Source: Peribacillus sp. FSL E2-0218 (GTDB lineage: Bacteria; Bacillota; Bacilli; Bacillales; DSM-1321). From it: a stretch of DNA of 64,000 nucleotides. Of this stretch, positions 24,746 to 33,861 are shown piece by piece. The translations under genes and the position numbers were made by a program. The notes beneath the pieces are model-generated. The model had not been told where the DNA came from. It saw only the letters and a list, made by a program, of their open reading frames with translations, and did not search any database. The DNA lies in assembly GCF_037992945.1 (NCBI RefSeq), contig NZ_CP150304.1, forward strand, positions 1,243,501-1,307,500, read 5' to 3'. How positions within the stretch are numbered: the first letter of the stretch is position 1; each line of letters begins with the position of its first letter.

Positions 24746-25489
24746 ATGTCCTTATTGGAAATAAAGCAATTAGTAGGCGGATACACGAAAACGCCCGTTT
24801 TGAAAGGGATAAGTTTTGACATTCAACCAAATGAGCTGGTGGGGTTGATCGGGCTCAATGGCGCTGGGAAAAGTACGACGATCAAGCATATCATCGGACT
24901 GATGGAGCCAAAGGGCGGGAGTGTATCGATACACGGTAAAACGCTTGCGCAGGACCCTGATACATATCGAAAACAATTCACATATGTTCCTGAAACGCCC
25001 ATCTTATATGATGAGCTGACACTTGAGGAGCATTTAAAGCTGACGGCCATGGCGCATGGTTTGGCGGAAGCGACATACAAAGAAAGAATGGATGCCTTGC
25101 TTAAGGAGTTCCGTATGGAGAAAAGACTTAAATGGTTTCCGGCCCACTTCTCCAAAGGGATGAAACAAAAAGTCATGATCATGTGCGCTTTTTTGGTGCA
25201 GCCCTCCTTATATATCGTGGATGAACCATTCGTGGGCCTGGATCCATTGGGCATCCAATCATTGCTTGATTTAATGAGGAAAATGAAGGAAAGCGGAGCG
25301 GGGATATTAATGTCCACCCACATATTGGCAACTGCGGAGCGGTATTGTGATTCCTTCATCATCCTGCATAATGGAGAAATCCGTGCAAAGGGCAACCTTG
25401 AGCAGCTTCGCGAGCAATTTGCGATGCCGGGAGCGACGCTAGACGATTTGTACATTCAATTGACGAAAGAAGAAATCGGACATGAATAG
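24746..25489 (+). CDS. ecsA: EcsA ABC transporter ATPase
   Basis: 247 residues. Walker A GLNGAGKST near residue 38, ABC signature region HFSKGMKQK, Walker B LYIVDEPFVGLDP, switch MSTH. The text GGYTKTPVLKGISF and RLKWFPAHFSKGMKQK match B. subtilis EcsA. With EcsB it forms an exporter that affects secretion, competence, sporulation and intramembrane proteolysis by RasP. Start 24746 is chosen on AAAGGA and the family N terminus MSLL; a longer frame begins at 24707. Overlaps ecsB by 8 bp. Confidence 0.95.
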   Translation: MSLLEIKQLVGGYTKTPVLKGISFDIQPNELVGLIGLNGAGKSTTIKHIIGLMEPKGGSVSIHGKTLAQDPDTYRKQFTYVPETPILYDELTLEEHLKLTAMAHGLAEATYKERMDALLKEFRMEKRLKWFPAHFSKGMKQKVMIMCAFLVQPSLYIVDEPFVGLDPLGIQSLLDLMRKMKESGAGILMSTHILATAERYCDSFIILHNGEIRAKGNLEQLREQFAMPGATLDDLYIQLTKEEIGHE

Positions 25490-26690
25490 TCAAAATCTCT
25501 GGAAGGAAAGATATCTGGGCTATATAAATGAAACGCAAAAATACCTTCGTTATATTTTTAACGGACATCTGGTTTTTGTGATGGTATTGGTTTTAGGTGG
25601 TCTGGCTTATTATTACAGTGATTGGGTGAAGACGCTGGACGGTGACTTCCCGGCCGAATGGATCATGGCCGTTGTTTTTTCGATCCTTGTCACAAGAAGT
25701 CCGATAAATACCTTTTTGAAAGAACCCGATACCGTATTTTTGCTACCGCTTGAAACGAAGCTGAAAAGTTATTTTAACAATTCGCTGCGCTTGAGTTGGG
25801 TTATGCAAGGCATTATCCTGCTTGTTGTCCTAATTGCATTCATACCGATGTATACGAAGGTCACCGATGCCGGCGGCAGGGATTTTGGAATCATTCTCGC
25901 TGTTTTGCTGATTTTGAAGTTTGTTAATTTAATCATTCGCTGGAACGTATTGAAATATCAGGATCCTTCAGTCAGCCATTGGGACTCACTTATCCGCTTT
26001 ATACTTAATGGAGTGATGCTCTATTTCGTCTGTTCAGGGGCAAATATCCTTTTTGCGCTCATTACGATGCTCATATTGATCGGGCTCTACATGTATTACC
26101 GAAGCGCAGCCAAAGATTTTGTCTTGAAGTGGGAGCGTCTTGTTGAACTGGAAAATAAACGGATGAATTCGTTTTATCGAATAGCAAACATGTTTACGGA
26201 TGTTCCCCATCTAAAAGGGAAGGTGGCAAGAAGGAAATGGATGGACTGGCTCTTATCATTCATTCCATATGGTGAAAAGTCCACTTATACCTTTCTATAT
26301 GCCCGCACCCTGCTGCGGTCCAATGATTACGTGGGGCTTTGTTTGCGTTTAACCATCATAGGATCGGTCATCTTAAGCGTATTCATGAATATCTGGGCCC
26401 ACTTGATCGTCGTTTTTTTGTTCCTATTCATGACAGCCCTGCAGCTGCTGCCGGTCTGGAAGATTCATGAATGGAAAGTGTGGGTTTCGCTGTATCCATT
26501 GCCGGCAAAAATGAGAGAGTCTGCAGTCATTAAGATCATTTCATATTTCTTATTATTTGAGGACCTTGTCTTTAGTATCGTCCTGCTTGTGAATGGGGAA
26601 TGGATGTCTGCTTTGGCCGCTTTGGTGCTAGGTCTTGTTTTCTTGGTCGGCTTTAAAATTTACGCAACAAGGAAAATTAAAAACTTTTGA
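25482..26690 (+). CDS. ecsB: EcsB ABC transporter permease
   Basis: 402 residues (B. subtilis about 408), with roughly eight membrane spans and the conserved start LWKERYLGYINETQKYLRYIFNGHL. Translation is coupled to ecsA by an 8-bp overlap. The substrate of EcsAB is not settled; lipopeptide/peptide export is one proposal. Ends 6 bp before a terminator at 26697-26724 that separates it from ecsC. Confidence 0.94.
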   Translation: MNSQNLWKERYLGYINETQKYLRYIFNGHLVFVMVLVLGGLAYYYSDWVKTLDGDFPAEWIMAVVFSILVTRSPINTFLKEPDTVFLLPLETKLKSYFNNSLRLSWVMQGIILLVVLIAFIPMYTKVTDAGGRDFGIILAVLLILKFVNLIIRWNVLKYQDPSVSHWDSLIRFILNGVMLYFVCSGANILFALITMLILIGLYMYYRSAAKDFVLKWERLVELENKRMNSFYRIANMFTDVPHLKGKVARRKWMDWLLSFIPYGEKSTYTFLYARTLLRSNDYVGLCLRLTIIGSVILSVFMNIWAHLIVVFLFLFMTALQLLPVWKIHEWKVWVSLYPLPAKMRESAVIKIISYFLLFEDLVFSIVLLVNGEWMSALAALVLGLVFLVGFKIYATRKIKNF

Positions 26691-26696
26691 ACGGGG

Positions 26697-26724
26697 AGCT
26701 GATTTTTCATAAAATCAGCTTTTT
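26697..26724 (+). terminator. Terminator between ecsB and ecsC
   Basis: AGCTGATTTT / AAAATCAGCT, four-base loop, T-run. Read-through may still feed ecsC. Confidence 0.8.
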
Positions 26725-26794
26725 CGTATAAGAAAAGGAAATGAACACTAAAAACCTTGAGAAAAGTATATACATACATAACGGGGGTGCTTAA

Positions 26795-27499
26795 ATGAAT
26801 GAGTATGAACAAAGGGCCTTAGCGGAGCTAGTTACATGGAAAAAGAAGATGACCAAGAAATCAGGCAAGTTCGAACGCATGTCAAAAAAGGCGCAAACGA
26901 AAGTGAATGGTTTCATTCCGGACCGTGTGCACAAAATGATTGCAGATAGCATTAAGAGCATGATCGAGGCAGTATTATCAGGATCTAAATATATGTCCAA
27001 AGAGAAGAATGTAATGCTCCTTTCCTTACAGCAAAAAGAAGAATGGATTACGGAAACGGTCGCGGCACATCGCAAAACGGCGATTATAGAGGGTGTGGGA
27101 ACAGGTGCGGCAGGGCTCTTGATAGGTCTGGCTGATTTCCCTTTACTGTTAAGCATCAAGATGAAGTTACTATTTGAAATATCCCGTTTATATGGTTTCG
27201 ATCCCAATAAATATGAGGAACGTTTGTTTATCCTCCATATTTTCCAGATGGCATTCTCAAGCGAGCAGAAACGGTTGGAGATATTACATGTGATAGAAGA
27301 ATGGGGGTTGGGTGATGTACCTGAAATTGATTGGCAAGAGCTTCAGCAGGAATATCGCGATCATATCGATGTCATCAAGATGTTCCAGCTCGTGCCGGGA
27401 TTGGGAGCCGCTGTCGGTGCATATGCTAACCATCATTTACTGGAGCAGCTCGGGGAGACGGCTGTCAATTGTTATCGAATCAGGCTGCTTAAAGATTGA
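26795..27499 (+). CDS. ecsC: EcsC-family protein
   Basis: 234 residues. EcsC family: N-terminal basic helices, then AIIEGVGTGAAGLLIGLADFPLLLSIKMKLLFEIS with a hydrophobic helix pair, and a C-terminal GLGAAVGAYANHHLL. Widely found next to ecsAB in Bacillus, not needed for EcsAB action in B. subtilis as far as I know. ATG 26795 follows GGGGGTG. A terminator after ecsB and another after ecsC suggest it can be its own unit. Confidence 0.93.
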   Translation: MNEYEQRALAELVTWKKKMTKKSGKFERMSKKAQTKVNGFIPDRVHKMIADSIKSMIEAVLSGSKYMSKEKNVMLLSLQQKEEWITETVAAHRKTAIIEGVGTGAAGLLIGLADFPLLLSIKMKLLFEISRLYGFDPNKYEERLFILHIFQMAFSSEQKRLEILHVIEEWGLGDVPEIDWQELQQEYRDHIDVIKMFQLVPGLGAAVGAYANHHLLEQLGETAVNCYRIRLLKD

Positions 27500-27523
27500 A
27501 GGGACGGGAGTAACCCGTCCCTT
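27499..27523. terminator. Bidirectional terminator of ecsC and yhaA
   Basis: AAGGGACGGG / CCCGTCCCTT with a five-base loop and T-rich flank. Confidence 0.85.
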
Positions 27524-27528
27524 TTCCC

Positions 27529-28740
27529 TTACCGTAATAAAGATTCGTTCGCATTGAGTGCTGATTGATCCTTAGTATGATAAGTTACCGCTGCCGTGCC
27601 TAAAATTTTTGCAGCAATGAGCATGGCCTTTTCATCCATATCAAATAAGGGATGATGATGGGGGTACGTTTGTGCATCATTTGGCCTGGCACCTGTAAAA
27701 AAGAATGTTCCCTTCACCTTTTGTAAATAATAAGAAAAATCTTCTCCTGTCATATCCGGATCAATTTGTTCCGTAACCGATACTTCCTTGATGGCCTTGG
27801 TGCTCTCGATAAGGAATTTCGTTTCCTCGTCATGCGGGATAACAGCCGGATACCCTTGGAAGTACTGATAATCGTAGGTACAGTCCGCAGCCATGCAGGT
27901 TCCTTTAACAACCCGCTCTATCTCTTCGCTGATAAATGAACGGACGTCCTCCTTGAAGGTCCGGACTGTCCCGATTATTCTGGCTTTATCAGCAATGACA
28001 TTAAAGGCATTATCAGCTACAAAGGAACCGATGGTGATGACTGCAGAATCTATCGGATTAAGGCGGCGGCTTACGATTTGCTGCAAGTTCGTGACTAGCT
28101 GGGAGCCGGCGACGATTGCATCACGGGTTTTATGTGGCTGTGCTCCATGTCCGCCTTGTCCTTGAATGAGGATTTCAAAACGGTCAGCAGCAGCCATAAG
28201 CGGTCCGTAGGTGTATTGAACAGTTCCAGTCGGCACCGTAGCCCATAAGTGGGTACCGAAAATGACATCCACCCCATCAAGGCAGCCAGCCTCGATCATT
28301 GGCTTGGCGCCACCTGGAGCATATTCTTCAGCATGCTGGTGGATGAATACATAGCGGCCTTCGAGCTCATCCTTCAGCTCATTCAGGTTTTTAGCTAGGA
28401 CAAGGAGTGCCGCAGTATGGCCATCGTGTCCACAGGCATGCATGACGCCTGGTACGGTGGATTTGTAGGAAACCTCTTTTTCATCTTGAATGGGTAAGGC
28501 ATCGAAATCAGCACGCAATGCCACCGTTTTACCGGGTTTGCTGCCAGTGATCGTTGCGATGATCCCATTTCCGCCTATATTGGTTTTGTGCTCGATTCCC
28601 AGTTTTTCATAATAGTTAGCGATGAAGCCGGCAGTTTTTGTTTCATGAAACGAAAGCTCGGGATGTTGATGAAGATACCTTCTGATGGAAACCATTTCAT
28701 CGTAAGAACCTTCCAGAAGGGCGTGTAATTGGTGTATCAT
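27529..28740 (-). CDS. yhaA: M20-family amidohydrolase YhaA
   Basis: 403 residues. M20D peptidase/aminoacylase: HQHPELSFHE near residue 25, metal-binding MHACGHDGHTAALL near 100, QHAEEYAPGGA near 135, GGHGAQPH in the lid domain, and the C-terminal DMTGEDFSYYLQ. Such enzymes remove acyl groups from amino acids or odd N-acylated metabolites; the substrate of YhaA is not established. ATG 28740 follows GGGAGG. Confidence 0.9.
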   Translation of the reverse strand: MIHQLHALLEGSYDEMVSIRRYLHQHPELSFHETKTAGFIANYYEKLGIEHKTNIGGNGIIATITGSKPGKTVALRADFDALPIQDEKEVSYKSTVPGVMHACGHDGHTAALLVLAKNLNELKDELEGRYVFIHQHAEEYAPGGAKPMIEAGCLDGVDVIFGTHLWATVPTGTVQYTYGPLMAAADRFEILIQGQGGHGAQPHKTRDAIVAGSQLVTNLQQIVSRRLNPIDSAVITIGSFVADNAFNVIADKARIIGTVRTFKEDVRSFISEEIERVVKGTCMAADCTYDYQYFQGYPAVIPHDEETKFLIESTKAIKEVSVTEQIDPDMTGEDFSYYLQKVKGTFFFTGARPNDAQTYPHHHPLFDMDEKAMLIAAKILGTAAVTYHTKDQSALNANESLLR

Positions 28741-28827
28741 ATTGTACCTCCCATGATTGGTTTAATGTTGAATAGTATATCATATTCTGAATAATCAGAG
28801 TAAAATAGTCGCTGAGGAGAGTTTTAT

Positions 28828-29442
28828 ATGATTAAACACTCATGGATTGCAATAGTTTTGCTGTGCTTATTGCTATTCTTTTTGCTAGTGCATGAGGTTC
28901 TGGGTGAGCGGACCTTGGCGCTTGATACATACTTGGACTTTGCCGTTGCTGAACATACATTGTCGTTCTCGTTTTTAAGGTACATCACCTATCTTGGGAA
29001 GTCCGTGGTCATTGGTTTTGGAAGCATACTGGTTGTTCTCTATTTATGGATCGTTAAGAAGGATTACTTAAAGATGGCCCTATTCTCGATCGGAATGGGG
29101 GGAGCCGATATAATAAATAGGAGGATAAAAAATCAAGTCAAAAGAGAACGGCCTGACGATCAGCTTGTGGATGCATCCGGATTCAGTTTTCCAAGCGGCC
29201 ATGCCATGGTTGGGCTGATATTCTTCAGTCTCTTGGCTTATTTCATCATAATAGAAGTTAAGAGAAACTCATTGAAATGGGTGGTGGGAATCGGCTTCTT
29301 TTTCCTCATCCTTTTGATAGGACTCAGTCGGATTGCCATGAATGTCCATTTTCCAACAGATATATTGGCTGGGTATTCGTTGGGTATCGCATTCACCCTA
29401 ATCTGGTGTAACTTATATAAGCTGCTGGGGAGATTCATTTAA
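28828..29442 (+). CDS. PAP2-family membrane phosphatase
   Basis: 204 residues, about six spans. The three phosphatase motifs are present: KNQVKRERPDD (C1) near residue 93, FPSGHAM (C2) near 112, and SRIAMNVHFPTDILAGY (C3) near 170. Acts outside the membrane on lipid phosphates such as undecaprenyl pyrophosphate or phosphatidylglycerol phosphate. ATG 28828 after GAGGAGAG. Single gene, divergent from yhaA. Confidence 0.9.
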   Translation: MIKHSWIAIVLLCLLLFFLLVHEVLGERTLALDTYLDFAVAEHTLSFSFLRYITYLGKSVVIGFGSILVVLYLWIVKKDYLKMALFSIGMGGADIINRRIKNQVKRERPDDQLVDASGFSFPSGHAMVGLIFFSLLAYFIIIEVKRNSLKWVVGIGFFFLILLIGLSRIAMNVHFPTDILAGYSLGIAFTLIWCNLYKLLGRFI

Positions 29443-29754
29443 AAATGGATCTCAAACTGAAATATTTGTAAACATCCGTTGCATTTCCCTGGAAATAAAC
29501 AAGGAATTTGTCGGATGGATGATACATTCACCTAAAAGTTTTTTTAGTTTAAACAATGAAGACTTTAGAAAATCATAACCAACATGATTGGAACGGAGTG
29601 CAAGACTCCTGTTTTTTAAATGAAATCCTAGGAAATCCAGCGGAAAAAGCTCCGAGGGCAGACCGCCACTTGATAAGCGAGTGTTCGAAGTGGAAAGAAA
29701 CGGGTAAATCTAGAACCAGAAAAACTGCAGATGATCTTTGAATTTCTTCAAGTC
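29443..29754. repeat. Gene-free stretch with a degenerate Bacillus-type intergenic repeat
   Basis: From about 29570 the text GGAACGGAGTGCAAGACTCC and AGCTCCGAGGGCAGACCGCC resembles worn copies of the GC-rich repeat found between genes in many Bacillus genomes (typically GGAGCGG...GACTCCTGCGG...). A 61-codon frame inside it has no site and is not a gene. The identification is from memory of the repeat. Confidence 0.45.
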
Positions 29755-29800
29755 ATGCAGAATGAGGCCCGTTCTTAATAGAACGGGCCTCATTCTGCAT
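29755..29800 (-). terminator. Long perfect hairpin after hmoB
   Basis: Twenty-base perfect arms (ATGCAGAATGAGGCCCGTTC and its complement) around a six-base loop, 9 bp past the hmoB stop codon. No T-run on either side, so termination may be factor-dependent or the hairpin may protect the 3' end. Confidence 0.7.
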
Positions 29801-29809
29801 CGAAAGGAA

Positions 29810-30325
29810 CTATTCTTCCGAATCTTGTACCAATGTATATTGTGTTACATAGGCATCACCAGTAAACAGCTTCTGACTGGAGTTCGTAACGGCAGGTTTA
29901 ACCCCGCTGTCATGCGCTTTCTGGAAGGAAGCGGACTTCTTCCAGTTCGTAAAATCAGCCTGTTTCTCCCAAATCGTCAAAATGACATACGTTTCGGAAT
30001 TTAGCGGCCGCAGGATGCGCAGAGCGACGAAACCTGGTTCATTTTCTATGAGCCCTGCCCTGTTTTTAAACTGATGTTCAAATACAGGCTGTCCTTCTTC
30101 ACTGACCGGGATATTGTTCATGACTACATAACCATGATCCTGAAGATTTCCCTTCCCATCGACGACTTCATACTTTCGTGGGGAGCTAAAGAGCGTTTTA
30201 CCTGTAGTTTCATGTAAAAGGACGGCAGATTCAAAATTTTGCATCAGTAATATCTTTTCATCCGGATGCTTCTCTTTCTTATTTTTCATAAATTCGTAAG
30301 TGCCGGACGTGATGTATACATTCAT
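29810..30325 (-). CDS. hmoB: HmoB-type heme-degrading monooxygenase
   Basis: 171 residues resembling B. subtilis HmoB (YhgC, about 166), which is also next to the hem genes. N-terminal region about 1-65 is a less conserved extension; C-terminal ABM fold about 70-160 with NRAGLIENEPGFVALRILRP and TIWEKQADFTNWKKSASFQKAH. HmoB opens the heme ring and frees iron. Here it runs opposite to hemE. ATG 30325 with GGAGGGG upstream. Confidence 0.85.
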   Translation of the reverse strand: MNVYITSGTYEFMKNKKEKHPDEKILLMQNFESAVLLHETTGKTLFSSPRKYEVVDGKGNLQDHGYVVMNNIPVSEEGQPVFEHQFKNRAGLIENEPGFVALRILRPLNSETYVILTIWEKQADFTNWKKSASFQKAHDSGVKPAVTNSSQKLFTGDAYVTQYTLVQDSEE

Positions 30326-30622
30326 TTATTTCCCCTCCAATTCCTATATAGTACCTGTATACCCATTTTACCCAATGAATAGCGCTTTTACCATTTGCAT
30401 TTTACTGAATATTTTCAAGTCCATTATCCAGACTAGGTGGAAATTCGTTTTTGCAACTAGACAAAAAAGTCGAATTTCTGACAAATATATAGGTTGGCTA
30501 TACTTCCATTATAGAAAAAGCTATAGTTGAAGGTGATTCAATTTGAAATTCAACATCCTTCTGATATTCTATTTAAGGAATGAATGAAAATAGAAACGTG
30601 ATTGCTTGAAAGGTGGATATTA

Positions 30623-31666
30623 ATGTCTAAGGAAATTACGAATGATACATTTCTAAAAGCTGCTAGAGGAGAAAAAACGGATCATGTGCCTGTTTGGTAT
30701 ATGCGTCAGGCTGGCCGATCACAGCCGGAATATCGTAAATTGAAAGAGAAGTACTCCCTTTTTGAAATTACCCATCAGCCCGAATTATGTGCTTATGTGA
30801 CTAGATTGCCCGTAGAGCAATATGACGTGGATGCAGCCATTTTATATAAAGATATAATGACACCGCTACCAGCCATCGGTGTGGATGTAGAGATTAAGTC
30901 GGGAATCGGTCCAGTCATCTCGAACCCGATCCAATCAATCAAAGATGTTGAGAAATTGGGGGAATTGAACCCAGAAGCGGACATTCCTTACGTACTTGAC
31001 ACGATCAAATTATTGACCACGGAGCAGTTGTCCGTGCCTTTGATCGGATTTTCTGGCGCACCATTCACGATCGCTTCCTATATGATCGAAGGGGGCCCTT
31101 CGAAAAACTACAATCGGACAAAAGCCTTCATGTACTCCGAGCCTGTGGCATGGTTTGCACTGATGGATAAATTAGCGGATATGATCATTGTTTATGTAAA
31201 GTCCCAAATTAAAGCAGGTGTCAAGGCCATCCAAATTTTTGATTCATGGGTCGGGGCATTGAACGTTGAAGATTATCGTGTATTCATCAAGCCGGTCATG
31301 AATCGCATCTTTTCTTCATTGCGTGAAGAGAATGTGCCACTAATCATGTTCGGTGTCGGTGCAAGTCACTTGGCACTTGAATGGAATGACCTGCCGATCG
31401 ATGTAGTCGGACTGGATTGGAGGCTTCCAATCGCTGAAGCAAGACAGATGGGTATCCAAAAGACGGTGCAAGGCAATCTTGATCCTGCCCTGCTATTATC
31501 ATCATGGGATGTCATTGAAGAGCGGACGAAACGGATCCTTGATCAGGGCATGGAACAGGACGGCTACATCTTCAATCTAGGACATGGGGTTTTCCCTTCC
31601 GTAAATCCGGAAACACTGAAGAGGTTGACTTCCTTCATTCATGAATATTCATCAAAAATGAAGTAA
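30623..31666 (+). CDS. hemE: Uroporphyrinogen decarboxylase
   Basis: 347 residues. Signature VPVWYMRQAGRSQPEYR near residue 20 and GFSGAPFTIASYMIEGG near 140; IFDSWVGAL later. Converts uroporphyrinogen III to coproporphyrinogen III. The ATG at 30623 is 6 bases after AAAGGTGG; an upstream frame from 30602 is not needed. hemH follows 56 bp later, so hemEH is an operon. Confidence 0.97.
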   Translation: MSKEITNDTFLKAARGEKTDHVPVWYMRQAGRSQPEYRKLKEKYSLFEITHQPELCAYVTRLPVEQYDVDAAILYKDIMTPLPAIGVDVEIKSGIGPVISNPIQSIKDVEKLGELNPEADIPYVLDTIKLLTTEQLSVPLIGFSGAPFTIASYMIEGGPSKNYNRTKAFMYSEPVAWFALMDKLADMIIVYVKSQIKAGVKAIQIFDSWVGALNVEDYRVFIKPVMNRIFSSLREENVPLIMFGVGASHLALEWNDLPIDVVGLDWRLPIAEARQMGIQKTVQGNLDPALLLSSWDVIEERTKRILDQGMEQDGYIFNLGHGVFPSVNPETLKRLTSFIHEYSSKMK

Positions 31667-31722
31667 CCGAAAAAACCTTTAATGGGTGGAAAATACGAAA
31701 TTTTTAAATGAGGTGTAAATTC

Positions 31723-32658
31723 ATGTCAAGAAAAAAAATGGGCCTCCTCGTCATGGCTTACGGGACTCCATACACAGAAGAGGATATTGAAAGGTATTAT
31801 ACACATATTCGTCATGGAAGAAGGCCGAGCGACGAATTGATTGCCGATTTGAGAGGGCGTTACGAGGCGATTGGCGGTTTGTCCCCACTGGCAAAAATAA
31901 CGGCTGGGCAAGCTGAAGCGCTTGAAAAGCAATTGAATTCGATTCAAGAAGAAATCGAATTCAAAGCATACTTAGGATTGAAACATATTGAACCCTTTGT
32001 TGAAGATGCAGTGAAACAGATGCATGATGATGGCATCAAGGAAGTGGTCAGTATTGTATTGGCTCCGCATTTTTCAACCTTCAGTGTCAAGTCTTATAAT
32101 GGACGTGCACAGGACGAGGCCGCTAAATTCGGTGATATGACGATCACTTCCGTCGAGAGCTGGTATGATGAGCCCAAATTCATTCAATATTGGGTGGACC
32201 AAGTAAAAGCAGTGATTGGAAGGATGACTTCAAAAGAACGCGATAATTATGCTTTGATCGTGTCGGCGCATAGCCTTCCAGAAAAGATATTGCAACTGGG
32301 TGATCCTTATCCAGATCAACTGAAGGAAACGGCTGAGATGATTGCAAAAGATGCAGGAGTTTCCCATTATGCAGTTGGCTGGCAAAGCGCGGGACAAACG
32401 CCAGAACCATGGTTAGGACCAGACGTGCAGGATTTAACGAGAAACCTTCATCAAGCGAAAGGCTATGAAGCCTTCATATATATTCCGGTTGGATTTGTAG
32501 CTGAGCATCTTGAAGTTCTTTATGATAATGATTATGAATGTAAAGTGGTGACGGATGATATCGGTGCGGCATACTATCGTCCGGATATGCCTAATGTAAA
32601 GCCGGAATTCATCGATGCGTTGGCGACAATCGTCTTGAACCGCCTGCAGGAAAATTGA
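31723..32658 (+). CDS. hemH: Ferrochelatase (coproporphyrin III ferrochelatase)
   Basis: 311 residues (B. subtilis HemH 310). Contains MAYGTPYTEEDIERYYTHIRHG at the start, APHFSTFSVKSYN, the catalytic His in FSAHSLPE-like VSAHSLPEKI near residue 183 and PVGFVAEHLEVLYD with the Glu near 264. In Gram-positive bacteria it inserts iron into coproporphyrin III (CpfC). ATG 31723 is 7 bases after GAGGTG. In B. subtilis hemY comes next; here the operon ends with a terminator. Confidence 0.96.
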   Translation: MSRKKMGLLVMAYGTPYTEEDIERYYTHIRHGRRPSDELIADLRGRYEAIGGLSPLAKITAGQAEALEKQLNSIQEEIEFKAYLGLKHIEPFVEDAVKQMHDDGIKEVVSIVLAPHFSTFSVKSYNGRAQDEAAKFGDMTITSVESWYDEPKFIQYWVDQVKAVIGRMTSKERDNYALIVSAHSLPEKILQLGDPYPDQLKETAEMIAKDAGVSHYAVGWQSAGQTPEPWLGPDVQDLTRNLHQAKGYEAFIYIPVGFVAEHLEVLYDNDYECKVVTDDIGAAYYRPDMPNVKPEFIDALATIVLNRLQEN

Positions 32659-32715
32659 TTAGTCTGTTCATTTAACAACGGGGCTTAATGGCTTAAATTG
32701 AATACTTGGTTTGGA

Positions 32716-32753
32716 AAAGATGGCTGCCCAGATATTGGGCAGCCATCTTTTTC
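32716..32753 (+). terminator. Terminator of hemEH
   Basis: AAAGATGGCTGCCCA / TGGGCAGCCATCTTT with five T. Confidence 0.9.
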
Positions 32754-32845
32754 TGCAGATAACGAAAAAATGATTGAAAAGACTGAATATTTTTGGTAAG
32801 ATATTATTGACTATTTTGTCCGTTTGGTCAGAATCGGGGTGGGAA

Positions 32846-33421
32846 ATGTCTGTTGATCGTAAAAAATTAATTTTGGAAGCTGCGACCAAATCTTTTTCAC
32901 TTTTTGGCTACAAGGCAACGACGATGGATCAAGTCGCTAAAATTGCCAATGTGGGTAAAGGGACCATTTACACTTTTTATAAAAATAAGGAAGAGCTGTT
33001 TAAGGAAATCGTTCAGCGGATGATCGAGGAAATGAAATATGAGGCTGAACAATCTTTGGACGAGCAATTTTCCTTTTTTGAAAATCTGCACAGGGCCGTC
33101 TATCGAATCCTCGAGTTCAGGCAGGAGCATCAATTATCTTTAAAGCTCCTTCAAGAAGAGCGGGAGATTGGTACCCCGGCCGTTCAGGAAATGGTCAATG
33201 AAATGGAAGAGGCCATCGTATCCTACATTAAGGAAAAACTAAAAATAGCGATCGACAAGAAATATATCCAGCCTTGCGATCCAGAGATAACAGCTTTCCT
33301 GATGCTGAAAATGTACCTCGCCCTTATCTTTGATTGGGAGAGGAATCATGATCCATTAGGGAAAGAAGAAATTGCTGAACTATTCAAGATATACTTATTC
33401 AAAGGTTTATCCGTTTTCTAA
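32846..33421 (+). CDS. yhgD: YhgD-like TetR-family regulator
   Basis: 191 residues. TetR DNA-binding domain at the N terminus: ILEAATKSFSLFGYKATTMDQVAKIANVG then KGTIYTFYKNKEELF. The ligand domain is not assigned. ATG 32846 after GGGGTGGG; the longer frame from 32774 is not supported. The position right after the hem genes agrees with B. subtilis yhgD. Target genes unknown; an operator might lie in the TGAC...GTCA stretch at about 32810-32830. Confidence 0.85.
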   Translation: MSVDRKKLILEAATKSFSLFGYKATTMDQVAKIANVGKGTIYTFYKNKEELFKEIVQRMIEEMKYEAEQSLDEQFSFFENLHRAVYRILEFRQEHQLSLKLLQEEREIGTPAVQEMVNEMEEAIVSYIKEKLKIAIDKKYIQPCDPEITAFLMLKMYLALIFDWERNHDPLGKEEIAELFKIYLFKGLSVF

Positions 33422-33442
33422 CTACAGTGAACCAGATCATAT

Positions 33443-33485
33443 AAAAAGAAGAGATGCCATTCGTTCAACGGCATCTCTTCTTTTT
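33443..33485. terminator. Bidirectional terminator after yhgD
   Basis: AAAAAGAAGAGATGCC / GGCATCTCTTCTTTTT, 16-base perfect arms. Confidence 0.9.
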
Positions 33486-33563
33486 ATATGGCGATGTGTT
33501 TCAAGCTGTGCGACTATGAGATCATCCTGCTCTTGGGGAAGCGGATGGTGCAACACTTACTGA

Positions 33564-33692
33564 TTACTCTCCAGAAAGGCAATGGTCACAGTGCATTCCA
33601 TAACATTCGTGCTGTTCATCGATTTTTTTTCCGCATTCCACACATTGTTTAGGAGGCAGGTTTTTGAAGAACTCGACGCTACTTTGAATCAT
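33564..33692 (-). CDS. yhfH: YhfH-family small zinc-finger-like protein
   Basis: 42 residues: starts MIQSSVEFFKNLPPKQC and has CxxC pairs (CVEC, then CDHC) with one more Cys between, typical of YhfH, a tiny protein found next to yhfI in Bacillus. Three in-frame ATGs exist (33701, 33698, 33692); AGGAG touches the first and is 9 bases from the third, which I use. Likely binds zinc; function unknown. Confidence 0.8.
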   Translation of the reverse strand: MIQSSVEFFKNLPPKQCVECGKKIDEQHECYGMHCDHCLSGE

Positions 33693-33765
33693 GAACATCA
33701 TCTCCTGAAATTTTTTATGTTTTTTTCTGTATCTGTATTGTATTATAACAGATTATAATTGTCAA

Positions 33766-33783
33766 TTATGTTTTATAACATAA
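33766..33783. promoter_or_regulatory. Palindrome between yhfH and yhfI
   Basis: TTATGTT-TTAT-AACATAA, perfect 7-base arms in an AT-rich divergent intergenic region; might be an operator. Confidence 0.35.
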
Positions 33784-33861
33784 GTAAAAAAGGTGAAATA
33801 AAGGCGGGAATAGTTTATATTAATGGGGAAGTCATTGAGAGATAAAAAGGAGTGCCGATGC

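Noticed and set aside
29556..29741. 61-codon frame before the hmoB hairpin
   Set aside because: Lies in repeat-like sequence and lacks a ribosome binding site.
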